NCBI RefSeq assembly: GCF_048066175.1
Contig: NZ_JBLTXA010000027.1
Coordinates: 1 to 64,000 of the forward strand
DNA: 64,000 nt
Source: Niveispirillum fermenti
GTDB lineage: Bacteria > Pseudomonadota > Alphaproteobacteria > Azospirillales > Azospirillaceae
Direction: 5' to 3'
Every line of letters starts with the position of its first letter. Position 1 is the first letter of the stretch. This document shows positions 42,574-51,502 of this stretch, one piece after another. Position numbers and translations under genes: made by a program. The notes under the pieces are model-generated. The model did no database searches. It was given only the letters and a program-made list of their open reading frames with translations, and was not told the origin of the DNA.

Positions 42574-43349
42574 TAGGCCTGAAAGCAAGCCTGCCGCTTC
42601 TCCTGGAACGCGGCGATTCCCTCGGCCGCATCCGGCCCTTCGGCGCAAGCAGTCAGCGCCTGCACTTCCAGTTCCAGATGGGGTTCAAGGCCAGTCATCG
42701 GCGCCTCCAGCAGCAAGGCCCGCGTCCGCTGAAAGGCTGGCAAGGATAAATGCGCAAGACGCCCGGCCGCGGCCATGGCAGTGGCCATCAACAGATCGTC
42801 TGGGACGACCCGCGTCACCAAGCCGATCCGTTCGGCCTCCACTGCATCGATCCTGTCGCCCAGCAGGAGGAGGCGTTGCGCTTGGCGCAGACCGATCAGC
42901 CGGGGCAACCACCAACTGACCCCCACGTCCGGAGACAGCCCAATGGCGCTATAGGCACCCACGAAGGTCGCCGACGCAGCGGCGATGGCCACGTCCCCCA
43001 TGACGGCCAGGCCCAGGCCCGCCCCGGCGGCGGCCCCATTGATCGCCGTGACCAGCGGCTTGCGCATCCGGGCCAGTCGCACCTCTGCGGCATGGACCGG
43101 CCCGGTCAGCCGTTGCATCAGCCCGGATGCCTCCGACCCGGCCTGGGCAAAGGCGTCGATATCGCCGCCTGCGCAGAATAGCGCCCCGGCACCGGTCAGC
43201 ACGACGGCGCGGACGGCAGCATCAGTTTCGCACGCCGTTACGGCGGCCAGCAGCGCATCCGCCAGTTCGATGTTGATCGCATTACCCCTGTCGGGCCGGG
43301 ACAGCGTGATCGTGGCGATCGCGTCCGTCCGTTTCAGGTCGAGGCACAT
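42573..43349 (-). CDS. enoyl-CoA hydratase/isomerase
   Basis: A 258-residue crotonase-fold protein. AVVLTGAGALFCAGGDIDAF is the oxyanion-hole motif, VTAINGAAAGAGLGLAVMGDVAIAAASATF the central crotonase signature. Gly and Pro/Ser side chains replace one or both usual Glu residues at the active site (GLSPDVGVSWWLPRLIG), so it may be an isomerase or hydrolase rather than a hydratase. ATG 43349 was chosen over the longer open frame to 43643, which overlaps the upstream gene. Nineteen bases separate it from the ornithine-cyclodeaminase-like gene. Confidence 0.85.
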   Translation of the reverse strand: MCLDLKRTDAIATITLSRPDRGNAINIELADALLAAVTACETDAAVRAVVLTGAGALFCAGGDIDAFAQAGSEASGLMQRLTGPVHAAEVRLARMRKPLVTAINGAAAGAGLGLAVMGDVAIAAASATFVGAYSAIGLSPDVGVSWWLPRLIGLRQAQRLLLLGDRIDAVEAERIGLVTRVVPDDLLMATAMAAAGRLAHLSLPAFQRTRALLLEAPMTGLEPHLELEVQALTACAEGPDAAEGIAAFQEKRQACFQA

Positions 43350-43368
43350 GGATGGGCTCCGGATATCG

Positions 43369-44367
43369 TTATAGTTCGGCGTTAAGGCCCAGATTCCTTG
43401 CCTCGGCGGCGGCGAGCACGGCGGTGCAGGCGGCCAGATCCTGGGCAGCGATGCCCAGCGACTTGTAGATGGTGATGTCGCCGCCGTCGGTCCTGCCCGG
43501 ATGACGGCCGAGATGGACTTCGCCGATCTCGGCAGCGATATGGTCCCAGCCGACCTGTCCGGTATGCACGGCGCGGGCCAGTTCCCCAGCCTGGGCCAGA
43601 GCCGACGGGCGGTAGTCCACGAAATAGCGGGCTTTGCGAACACCTTCTACATCGATTTCGGCGGCGGATTGGACGCTTGCCCCAACCAGATTGACATGCG
43701 CGCCGGCGCTGATCCATCGACCCTGCAGGATGGGCTCCGCAGAGGCGGTGGCCGTGCAGATCAGGTCGGCCCCTTCGACCGCTGCCTCCACCGACCCGCA
43801 GACGGTGATGGGCGCGGCGATTGAAGGTTGCGCCCGGACGGCGAAAGCCCGTGTCTTTTCCAGGTCGCGGCCCCATAGCCGGACGCGGCGCAATGCATGG
43901 ACCAGGGCCAGCGCCTCCAGATGGGCGAATGCCTGCTCACCGGTTCCCAGCAGGGCCAGGTCGCCCGCATCCGGCCCGGCCAGCACGCGGCTGGCCGCCG
44001 CTGTCGCCGCCGGCGTGCGCAGCGCAGTGATCTCGGCCGCGTCCAGCAGCGCCTCCAACTGCCCTGTCACACTGCTGAACAGCAGCACGACGCCGGTGTG
44101 GGAGGACAGGCCCCGCACGGCGTTGCCGGGCATCAGGCACAGCAGCTTGGCGCCCAGCACCGCCGGATGTTCCATGAAACCGGGCATCAGGGCAAAGGCA
44201 CCTGTCTCCCCCGGCAGTGGCATGACCGTGCGCAGGGGAAGCCTTGCCTCCCCCTTCGAGACCGACATCATCGTGTCGCGCATCAGGTCGATGCAGGCGG
44301 CCAGCGGCAGTGCCGTCCGGATGGCCTCCCGCCCCAGTATACGAAAAGGGGCCGGCGGTGTTCTCAT
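43369..44367 (-). CDS. ornithine-cyclodeaminase/mu-crystallin-family protein
   Basis: A 332-residue member of the NAD(P)-dependent ornithine-cyclodeaminase/mu-crystallin family. Its members cyclise ornithine, reduce ketimines, or act in (hydroxy)ectoine or beta-hydroxyaspartate breakdown (EutC, BhcD). SSHTGVVLLFSSVTGQLEALLDAAEITALRTPAATA and the Rossmann strand DLALLGTGEQAFAHLEAL are diagnostic. ATG 44367 overlaps the stop of the upstream PLP enzyme by ATGA, a sign of translational coupling. The longer open frame to 44937 only overlaps that gene. Confidence 0.88.
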   Translation of the reverse strand: MRTPPAPFRILGREAIRTALPLAACIDLMRDTMMSVSKGEARLPLRTVMPLPGETGAFALMPGFMEHPAVLGAKLLCLMPGNAVRGLSSHTGVVLLFSSVTGQLEALLDAAEITALRTPAATAAASRVLAGPDAGDLALLGTGEQAFAHLEALALVHALRRVRLWGRDLEKTRAFAVRAQPSIAAPITVCGSVEAAVEGADLICTATASAEPILQGRWISAGAHVNLVGASVQSAAEIDVEGVRKARYFVDYRPSALAQAGELARAVHTGQVGWDHIAAEIGEVHLGRHPGRTDGGDITIYKSLGIAAQDLAACTAVLAAAEARNLGLNAEL

Positions 44368-45311
44368 GGCACATTCCCTTGCAGGATACTGACCAGATGG
44401 CCGTTGTCGAGATGCCCGCCGGACAGGATGCAGACCACGGGGCCGGGAAAATCCCGATCCAGGGCGGCGGCTACCGTCGCGGCACCTGCGCCTTCCGCGA
44501 CCAGATGATGGCGTTCCAACATCAGCCGGATGGCGCTTGCCACCTCGGAAAGCGATACCACAGCCGTGCCCGCCACCAGCGCCTTGGCCAGCGGCCACAT
44601 GGAAGGCAGGACGGCCGGCCCGCCCATGCCAGTGATGAAGGTCCTTGGATTGAAATCGATGGTCACGGGACCGCCCGCCTTCATGGCTGCCGTCAGCGGC
44701 GCCCCGGCTTCCGTCTCGCAGGCGATGACCCTGGCGTCCGAACCTGCGGCCCGCAGGGCGGCCGCGATGCCGACGGACAGGCCGCCACCGCCATAGGGTG
44801 CCAGGATGGTGGTGACACCGGGCAGGTCCTCCAGGATCTCCAGGCCGATGGTGCCGTTGCCGGCCAGCACGTCGGGATCGGTCACGGGATGGATGAAGGA
44901 AGGATCGTCGTTGGGCTGCGCCAGCATGGCCCACCAATCGCCATAGGGTACCGCAATGACGCGGGCACCCAGCCGCGTCAGCGCCTCCACCTTGCTTGAC
45001 GCCGCCGTTTCGGGGACATAGCTGGTGATGGGGCAGCCCAGCGCCCTACCGGCATAGGCCAGTCCTTGCGCGAAATTGCCGGCACTGGCGGTAAATATCC
45101 CCGACCGTGCCATGTCGCGCCGCTGCAGCAGGGCATTGGCACCGCAGCGGATCTTGAAGGACCCGATGGCCTGCAAATTCTCACATTTGATATAAATGTC
45201 GGCCCGGTCCGCGACGTGCAAGCGCAGAAGCGGCGTATGGAAGGCCAACTCCCGGATGCGTTCGCGGGCCGTTGCGAAGATCTCCGGGCGAAGATCAATA
45301 GACGCACGCAT
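44364..45311 (-). CDS. PLP-dependent threonine/serine dehydratase-like enzyme
   Basis: A 315-residue fold-type II PLP enzyme. CENLQAIGSFKIRCGANALL carries the Schiff-base Lys53, TASAGNFAQGLAYAGRALG and LAPYGGGGLSVGIAAALR bind substrate and phosphate. It matches threonine/serine dehydratases and the EutB and BhcB dehydratases. Such enzymes release an enamine/imine product. Coupled to an ornithine-cyclodeaminase-like reductase, it forms an eutBC- or bhcBD-like pair. The start is 3 bases past the monooxygenase stop. Confidence 0.88.
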   Translation of the reverse strand: MRASIDLRPEIFATARERIRELAFHTPLLRLHVADRADIYIKCENLQAIGSFKIRCGANALLQRRDMARSGIFTASAGNFAQGLAYAGRALGCPITSYVPETAASSKVEALTRLGARVIAVPYGDWWAMLAQPNDDPSFIHPVTDPDVLAGNGTIGLEILEDLPGVTTILAPYGGGGLSVGIAAALRAAGSDARVIACETEAGAPLTAAMKAGGPVTIDFNPRTFITGMGGPAVLPSMWPLAKALVAGTAVVSLSEVASAIRLMLERHHLVAEGAGAATVAAALDRDFPGPVVCILSGGHLDNGHLVSILQGNVP

Positions 45312-45314
45312 GTC

Positions 45315-46544
45315 TCACGCCGATCCGCTGGCGATGGGCGCCGGCTGCGGCACGGCGGCCACGTCCAGCAGGCTGTGCACCTTGCGGGAATTGCGGCTGA
45401 CCAGGCCCAGCCGGGACAGGATCGGTGATAGGCGGATCATGCTGTTGCGCAGCCACAGCTTCGTCGGATTGTCCGGCACCATGATCGAACTGCCATCTGC
45501 GGCCGTCGCCTGGTTAGCCTCAATGAAGGGGCGTGCCAGACGCTCATATTCCTTGAAGGCCGCCTCGTGGCTGGTGTGGCTGGCCAGGGCACTGGCCAGC
45601 ACATAGGCCCCGACCAGCGCGATGCTGGTGCCCTGCCCGGAAAAGAAGGACGGCGCGAAGGCTGCATCGCCGACCAAGGCCACCCGACCCCGCGACCAAC
45701 TGGGCATGCGGATCTGCATCATCGTGTCGAAATAGAGATCGTCGCTGCGATCCAGCCCCTTCAGCAGGCTTGGCACCATCCAGCCTTCGGCCGCAAATCC
45801 ATCCCGCAACGTCTGGCGCTGCCAGCGGGCATCGCCCAGCACATCACGCGACGGTTCTGGCATCTTCATCACCATGATGCCATGGATACAGGCTTGGTCG
45901 CCGATCGCGTACAGGCCAGCCATCTTCTGGTGCGCGTTGAAAATGCAGCCTTCACGCACCATGCCGAACTCGTTCGGCATGGTGAAGACGCCGAAACAAT
46001 AGCCGAGGTAACGGCTGAACCGCTCCTCCGGTCCGAAAACCATGGCGCGGGTACGCGAATGCAGGCCATCGGCGCCGATCACCAGATCGAAGCTGCGTTG
46101 TTGCCCGCTCTGGAAGGTGACGGCGACCTCGTCGGGACCGTCCTCCAGCGCCGTGACATGGTCGGAGAATATATATTCGAACTTGTCGCGCGTGAGGTCG
46201 TGGAGGATCGAGGTCAGGCTGCCACGCGGCAGTTCCACATCCTTGTGCGCCTCGGCCCCCATCAGCGAGTCCGGGTCAATGGAGCCAACCTTACGGCCAT
46301 CCTGCCGGATGAAGGTGAATTTGCGGGTGTGGACATGCGCGGCCTTCAGTGCCGGCAAGATGCCCATGCGCTCGATCACGTCGATCGCCGTGCCACGGAC
46401 ATCGATGGCGTAGCCGCCCAGACGGATGGTCGGCGCCCGCTCCACCAGCGTGACGTCGAACCCATGCCGATGCAGCCAATAGCCCAGCGCCGGACCCGCG
46501 ATGCTGGCCCCGGAAATGAGAACACGTCGTCTGATCCCGTTCAA
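45315..46544 (-). CDS. FAD-dependent monooxygenase (PHBH-fold)
   Basis: A 409-residue flavoprotein hydroxylase. VLISGASIAGPALGYWLHRHG is the FAD dinucleotide motif, VIGADGLHSRTRAMVFG the DG motif and ALVGDAAFAPSFFSGQG the GD motif, the TetX/PHBH family set. It would hydroxylate its substrate with NAD(P)H and oxygen. The start appears to be TTG 46544 with GAGGAA upstream; no in-frame ATG is suitably placed. It leads the minus-strand operon with the PLP dehydratase, ornithine-cyclodeaminase-like and crotonase genes. Confidence 0.87.
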   Translation of the reverse strand: MNGIRRRVLISGASIAGPALGYWLHRHGFDVTLVERAPTIRLGGYAIDVRGTAIDVIERMGILPALKAAHVHTRKFTFIRQDGRKVGSIDPDSLMGAEAHKDVELPRGSLTSILHDLTRDKFEYIFSDHVTALEDGPDEVAVTFQSGQQRSFDLVIGADGLHSRTRAMVFGPEERFSRYLGYCFGVFTMPNEFGMVREGCIFNAHQKMAGLYAIGDQACIHGIMVMKMPEPSRDVLGDARWQRQTLRDGFAAEGWMVPSLLKGLDRSDDLYFDTMMQIRMPSWSRGRVALVGDAAFAPSFFSGQGTSIALVGAYVLASALASHTSHEAAFKEYERLARPFIEANQATAADGSSIMVPDNPTKLWLRNSMIRLSPILSRLGLVSRNSRKVHSLLDVAAVPQPAPIASGSA

Positions 46545-46791
46545 AGCACCGTTCCTCGTTCTGGTGGGATGGTTCGATAAGGAGGCCGGGCCCCCTTTTA
46601 TCCGACGCTATCCGCCGGCCGCCGGCGCCGTCCAATCCTACCTGCTCATGCGGACTATTCCCCCGCGGCATCGCCCCCCTATGTCGGGAATGAATAGGGA
46701 CGATGAAGAGATGGTCTTTGCCGTGGCGGTGGGTGATGGACAGGATCAGGCTGAACTCGGCACCATGCATCATCCTGGAAGGAAAATATCC

Positions 46792-48081
46792 GTGGGAACA
46801 CGTTTCACGCTTTTTGCGCTGTTCGTCGTGTCGGTACTGGCCTTCCTTGACAGGCAACTACTGAACATCCTGGTGGCACCCATGCGTGCTGACCTGCAGA
46901 TCAGCGATGCCCAGTTCAGCCTGTTGCAAGGTGCCGCCTTCGCCCTGACCTACTGTCTGGCCGCGTTTCCCATCGCCTGGCTGTCCGACCGGGTCAGCCG
47001 GAAGACGGTGATCATGGTCAGCGTCGCCGTCTGGAGCATCGCCACGCTGCTGTTCGGCCTGGCCAGCGGCCTGGGGCTGCTACTTGCCGCGCGCATGGCC
47101 GTGGCGCTGGGTGAGGCTGGCCTGTCGCCGGCCGCTATCTCCATCTTACGCCAGAGCTATCCCGTGGACCGGCAGGCCTTTGCCATGGGAGCCCTGACGC
47201 TCAGCGTCTATGTCGGTGGCGGGGCGTCGCTGGCCATCGGCGGCCCCGTGCTGGATTGGCTGACGACTCAAGCGTCGGATCCAGCCCCCGGCCTGTCCTG
47301 GTTGTCGGAACTGGCACCGTGGCGCTGGCTTTTCGTCGCCTGTGCGGTCCTGGGTATCCTGGGCGTGGTCCTGATGGCGTTCGTTCGCGAACCGGAGCGC
47401 CAGCCGGTGCCCAAGGAAAGTACGTCACTGGCCGCCTTCCTGACCGTGATCAGGGACGAGCGCGCCGCGATCATGGCCTATCTCCTGGCCTTCACCGCCA
47501 TCGCGGCACTGGTCACCGCGGCCACATCCTGGACACCCACCCTGTTCATCCGCGACCACGAATGGAGCGCAAGACAGACCGGGGTCGCCTATGGCGCAGT
47601 CTATCTGGTGTGCGGGGCCATCGGCGCGCTGGGCGGCGGCAAGCTGATCAGTGATTTGGCCGCGCGCGGGCATCGCGATGCGCTCATCCGGATAGTCAGG
47701 GCATCGATCCTGCTGCTGGGCGTGGCGACCATCGCCTCCTGTTTGGTTCCCTATCCACTGGCGGCCCTGGCTGCGGTCGGTGCGGGAATGCTGGCGGTGG
47801 GGGCGGTGATCGCCGCGGGCCCCTACGGGTTCCAGGCGCTGTTCCCCCGACAGTTCAGCGCCCGTGCGGTGGCCCTCTATTTCCTGGTGCCGGGCACCAT
47901 CGGCACGGTGCTGGGCCCATCCTCGGTGCCGTTGCTGGCGCGGCTGCTGGGCGCGCCGGAGAAGATCGGGATGCCGTTGGCCTTATGCGCGGTCGTGACG
48001 ATGGTTTGGGCCTGGGCCTGCCTGACGATCTTCCTGCGCCTCCAGGCGCGCCGGCCGGCCCATGCAGCCGCCACCCCCTGA
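46792..48081 (+). CDS. MFS transporter
   Basis: A 429-residue major-facilitator-superfamily permease with about 12 membrane segments. FTLFALFVVSVLAFLDRQLLN is the first, AWLSDRVSRKTVIMVSV is motif A between TM2 and TM3, and ARMAVALGEAGLSPAAISI lies in TM4 with the ACS-like family signature. GTG 46792 has the best ribosome site (GGAAGGA); in-frame starts upstream at 46765, 46711, 46690 and 46681 are alternatives. It is divergent from the monooxygenase operon and is likely to move its substrate or product. A strong terminator follows. Confidence 0.88.
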   Translation: MGTRFTLFALFVVSVLAFLDRQLLNILVAPMRADLQISDAQFSLLQGAAFALTYCLAAFPIAWLSDRVSRKTVIMVSVAVWSIATLLFGLASGLGLLLAARMAVALGEAGLSPAAISILRQSYPVDRQAFAMGALTLSVYVGGGASLAIGGPVLDWLTTQASDPAPGLSWLSELAPWRWLFVACAVLGILGVVLMAFVREPERQPVPKESTSLAAFLTVIRDERAAIMAYLLAFTAIAALVTAATSWTPTLFIRDHEWSARQTGVAYGAVYLVCGAIGALGGGKLISDLAARGHRDALIRIVRASILLLGVATIASCLVPYPLAALAAVGAGMLAVGAVIAAGPYGFQALFPRQFSARAVALYFLVPGTIGTVLGPSSVPLLARLLGAPEKIGMPLALCAVVTMVWAWACLTIFLRLQARRPAHAAATP

Positions 48082-48114
48082 CGGGTGGCATTCAACTCTT
48101 CAAGTGCCGCGTCC

Positions 48115-48156
48115 AAACACCACGCGCCGAGCCATCGGCGCGTGGTGTTTTTATTC
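48115..48156. terminator. strong intrinsic terminator
   Basis: AAACACCACGCGCCGA (48115-48130) pairs perfectly with 48135-48150, loop GCCA, and a TT-rich run follows. It closes the MFS gene 34 bases past its stop. Confidence 0.92.
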
Positions 48157-48379
48157 CGGCTAATGCCGCTCCGGTATGGGAGAGACAGAGTGGACCTACA
48201 ACTTCCGCGCAAAACATGACAGATGATCCCGATGCCCTCCCATTCCCTATACCTCACGTGAATGGATTGGATGAACACACGGTGTTGGCATACCGGCGCG
48301 CTTTACCGCCTATTTGGCAGCACATGATCGACCAGGAAGCATCCAAGCATCCGGCGACGTCTCTCAGGGGGACACGGGA

Positions 48380-50596
48380 ATGAAGGTTTCAAGTTTCAAA
48401 TCGGCACCATCGCGGCGATCGTGGCGGCCCATGTTCATATCGGCATCGGTGTTGGCAATCCTTGCCTCCTCCAACGCCAGGGCACAGCAGGCCGCTGGCG
48501 AAAGCGATATGCTAGAGGAGATCGTGGTCACCGCGCGCCAGCGGTCGGAAAACCTGCAGGACACGCCGTTTTCCATGGTGGCAGTGACCGGTGACAAATT
48601 GCAGGCGCAAAATGTGGTCAGCACCATGGACCTGGACAACAAGGTGCCGGGCTTGGTGCTGCGCGCCGACAATACCCGCCCGCAACCGTTCATCGGCATT
48701 CGCGGCGTGGGAGACATCTCGCGCAACCCCGGCATCGACAACCGAACGGGCATGTATCTGGACGGCGCACCGCTGGGCCGGTCCTCCTCCATCAACTATC
48801 CGATCTTCGACATCGAAAGCGTCGAAGTGCTGCGTGGCCCTCAGGGCACGCTGTTCGGCAATAATTCCCTGACGGGCGTCATCGCCATCCAGTCGCAGAA
48901 GCCCAGTTTCCAGGACAGCAGCCGCACGACGGTCTCGACGGGCGAGCGCAACCTTTTCGCCGGCTCCGGCTATGTGAACAAGGCGGTGACGGATGATCTG
49001 GCCGTGCGCCTGACCGCAGCCGGCAGAAGCCAGGACGGCTACTACAAGAACGCCTATGACGGGTCGACGGCCGGCGGCGGCACCAACTATGCGGGCCGCG
49101 TGCAGGTTCGCTATGTGCCTACCCCCGACACCACCATCGATTTCTCGGCTGACGGTGTGCGCGCCAAGGACGAGATACTGCTGGGCGTTGGCAAGTTCTC
49201 TACCGGGCCCATGGCGGGAATGGCGGATTATACGTTCAATGCCAACACAAAGCCGTTCCGCGACCGTACAATCTGGGGCCTTGGCCTGAATGTCGAGCAG
49301 ACCCTGCCCGAGGATTTTGTGCTGACTTCGATCAGTTCCTATCGCCGGTCGCGCGACAGCTTCAACTATGATGGCGACGGCTCGCCAGCAGCGATGATCA
49401 ATGTCGGCTTCCGTTATGCCGACTGGGCGCTGAGCCAGGAACTGCGCATCGCCTCGCCCAAGAACCCTCTCTACGATTATGTGGTCGGGGCCTTCTATTA
49501 TCATCAGAACCCGAGCGAGGTGCAGACGGTCCGGTTCGGGCCGGACTATCCCGTGGTCCCGGTGCGAGGCTCCATCATCGGCGGTACCGGCGTTGTCGCC
49601 ACCGACCAGGCGGCCTTGTTCGCCCATGGAACGCTGCGCCCAACCGAATGGTTGGCACTTGACGCTGGGCTTCGCTATCAGCGGACCACCAAGTCGGCCG
49701 ACAAGGTGCAGGACAATACCGCGATCCTGCTGGGCTATCCACCGTTGAAGGCGCATTTCGGCCTGTCCGACCCCACGCTGAACCCGATGGCCAGCGTTAC
49801 CGTCAAGCCGACATCCGATATCAGCATCTATGCGCTCTACAGCACAGGCGACCGGGCCGGCGGTTTCAACATGGACGTGGTCAAGACGCTGAGCGGTGCC
49901 ACCTTCGACGCTGAATCTGTGGTCAATTACGAAGCCGGCGTGAAGACCGAGTTGTTTGGCCGCCGGCTGCGCCTGAATCTTGCTGCCTACCGGCAGAGGT
50001 TCAAGGATTTCCAGCAGGCCCAGAACATTATCGACCCCAACCCGCCGGCCGGTACGCTGCCCACCGTCATCAACGTCATCACCAACGCCGCCCGCGTACG
50101 CAGCCAGGGCATCGAGGCTGATTTTGATGCGTCCTTGCTGCCCGGCCTGCGGCTGTCCGGCGGTGTCGGGTTCAACCATGCCTATTTCAAGTCCTTCCCC
50201 GATGGTGGTGGGCCGGGCGTTGACTATACCGGCAGCCCGCTGGTCGAGGCGCCGCGCTTCCAGGGGTCTCTGGCGCTGGACTACCGTCACCAGGTGACGG
50301 AGGATTTCGATGGCCGCATCTCGCTGACGGCAACCAACCGCAGCAAGGTCTATTCCCAGCCGGGATCCACCGTCGCGCCGTTCAATGACGGGCGCTATCT
50401 TCAGGATGGCTATACCAGCGTCGGCATGCGGCTGGCGCTGGAGCGCCGCGACGAAGGCCTGGAACTGGCGCTGTGGGTCCGCAACCTGACCGACGAGCGG
50501 CATGCCGACGGTGCATCGCCGGTGGCGGCGGGCTATCTGTTCAAGGGCCTCAACGAACCGCGGACCATCGGCGTGGACCTAACGCTGCGTCTCTGA
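48380..50596 (+). CDS. TonB-dependent outer-membrane receptor
   Basis: A 738-residue receptor. A signal-peptide-like start (WRPMFISASVLAILASSNARAQQ) is followed by MLEEIVVTARQRSENLQDTPF, the TonB-box/plug opening. The plug ends IESVEVLRGPQGTLFGNNSL, and the barrel ends IGVDLTLRL. ATG 48380 has GGGGGACACGGGA upstream; the frame back to 48314 is unsupported. It opens the 11-kb plus-strand operon and is the likely outer-membrane port for the compound that the following beta-oxidation genes degrade. Confidence 0.93.
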   Translation: MKVSSFKSAPSRRSWRPMFISASVLAILASSNARAQQAAGESDMLEEIVVTARQRSENLQDTPFSMVAVTGDKLQAQNVVSTMDLDNKVPGLVLRADNTRPQPFIGIRGVGDISRNPGIDNRTGMYLDGAPLGRSSSINYPIFDIESVEVLRGPQGTLFGNNSLTGVIAIQSQKPSFQDSSRTTVSTGERNLFAGSGYVNKAVTDDLAVRLTAAGRSQDGYYKNAYDGSTAGGGTNYAGRVQVRYVPTPDTTIDFSADGVRAKDEILLGVGKFSTGPMAGMADYTFNANTKPFRDRTIWGLGLNVEQTLPEDFVLTSISSYRRSRDSFNYDGDGSPAAMINVGFRYADWALSQELRIASPKNPLYDYVVGAFYYHQNPSEVQTVRFGPDYPVVPVRGSIIGGTGVVATDQAALFAHGTLRPTEWLALDAGLRYQRTTKSADKVQDNTAILLGYPPLKAHFGLSDPTLNPMASVTVKPTSDISIYALYSTGDRAGGFNMDVVKTLSGATFDAESVVNYEAGVKTELFGRRLRLNLAAYRQRFKDFQQAQNIIDPNPPAGTLPTVINVITNAARVRSQGIEADFDASLLPGLRLSGGVGFNHAYFKSFPDGGGPGVDYTGSPLVEAPRFQGSLALDYRHQVTEDFDGRISLTATNRSKVYSQPGSTVAPFNDGRYLQDGYTSVGMRLALERRDEGLELALWVRNLTDERHADGASPVAAGYLFKGLNEPRTIGVDLTLRL

Positions 50597-50657
50597 CGCC
50601 GTTTGCGGACTGTCGCAGCCTCGGCGGCAGTCCGCGCATACAGGAAGGAAGTGGGAA

Positions 50658-51086
50658 ATGAAGGGCGTCCGACTGGACCACGCGACCATCAACACCGACG
50701 ATGTGGCGGCCAGCGTGGCCTTCTACGGTCATTTCCTGGGGTTGAAGCCGGGATGGCGACCCGACTGGGGCGTCGGTGGAGCTTGGCTGTACGCCGCCGA
50801 CGGCGACTATCCGATCCTGCACCTGCTGGAAACGCCGCGAAACCAGGGGGTCAGCATGTTCAACCATGTGGCCTTCCGGGGAGAAGACCTGCCGGCCTAT
50901 ATCGCCAAGCTGCGTGAGGCCCGCTGCTGGTTCGAGGCGCGGCCGGTCGATCAGACGCCTTATACCCAGGTTCACCATTTCGACCCCAGCGCCGTCCGCA
51001 TCGAAGTCATCTTCGAGGAGCCGTTGGGGGCCGACCGGGTGACCTCCGACCCGGATATCGTGCCGGGCCGTGGAATATTGGCCTGA
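50658..51086 (+). CDS. VOC-family (glyoxalase-fold) protein
   Basis: A 142-residue vicinal-oxygen-chelate-fold protein with two beta-alpha-beta modules (RLDHATINTDDVAASVAFYGHFLGLKPGW, then HVAFRGEDLPAYIAKLREA). His7 and Glu-rich ends (RIEVIFEEPLG) fit a metal site. Members are dioxygenases, isomerases or glyoxalases. It follows the receptor by 61 bases with AAGGAAGTGGG before its ATG. Whether it is catalytic in this operon is unknown. Confidence 0.85.
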   Translation: MKGVRLDHATINTDDVAASVAFYGHFLGLKPGWRPDWGVGGAWLYAADGDYPILHLLETPRNQGVSMFNHVAFRGEDLPAYIAKLREARCWFEARPVDQTPYTQVHHFDPSAVRIEVIFEEPLGADRVTSDPDIVPGRGILA

Positions 51087-51102
51087 CAAGGAGGTCGAGG
51101 AC

Positions 51103-51501
51103 ATGGCAACCGGAGATGACCGGGCGGAAATCGCCCGGCTGGAGAAGGCGCGTGCGCACGCTATCGTCGTGGCCGACCACGCCATGCTGGCACGGATCAC
51201 CGATGACGATTACGTGCATGTCGAGGCGTCGGGCAGGACCCGGGACAAGCAAGCCTTCCTGGCCGGTGTCGCCCCTGATGGCGGCCGTTTCGACCGGTAT
51301 GAATTGATCGAAACAATAATCCGCCTGTTCGGTGATACCGCCGTCGTGACCGGTCTGTTTGAGAACTGTTTCATCAGCGGGACGGCCCCGGGGCGTGTTA
51401 GGCGGGGGCGCCATACCCGCGTCTATATCCGTCGCGACGGCATCTGGCGTAACGTATCGCACCATGCCACCGCCATCACATCTCCTTTGCCGGAAGCGTG
51501 A
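51103..51501 (+). CDS. SnoaL/DUF4440-like NTF2-fold protein
   Basis: A 132-residue NTF2-fold protein (RAEIARLEKARAHAIVVADHAMLARITDDDYVHVEASG, then RVYIRRDGIWRNVSHHATAI). The ATG at 51103 follows AAGGAGG. A longer frame from 51070 overlaps the VOC gene. This fold includes ketosteroid isomerases and many other small enzymes; no specific active site is certain. It lies one base before the CoA-transferase-like gene, so translation is coupled. Confidence 0.82.
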   Translation: MATGDDRAEIARLEKARAHAIVVADHAMLARITDDDYVHVEASGRTRDKQAFLAGVAPDGGRFDRYELIETIIRLFGDTAVVTGLFENCFISGTAPGRVRRGRHTRVYIRRDGIWRNVSHHATAITSPLPEA

Positions 51502-51502
51502 A

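Noticed and set aside
43369..44937. A 522-residue protein in the ornithine-cyclodeaminase frame
   Set aside because: The first ~190 residues lie over the PLP dehydratase gene in another frame and have shadow composition; the true start is ATG 44367.
46501..46791. Extended N-terminus of the MFS transporter from 46501
   Set aside because: The extra ~97 residues are rich in Pro and Arg with no similarity to the family. They also overlap the monooxygenase start on the other strand.
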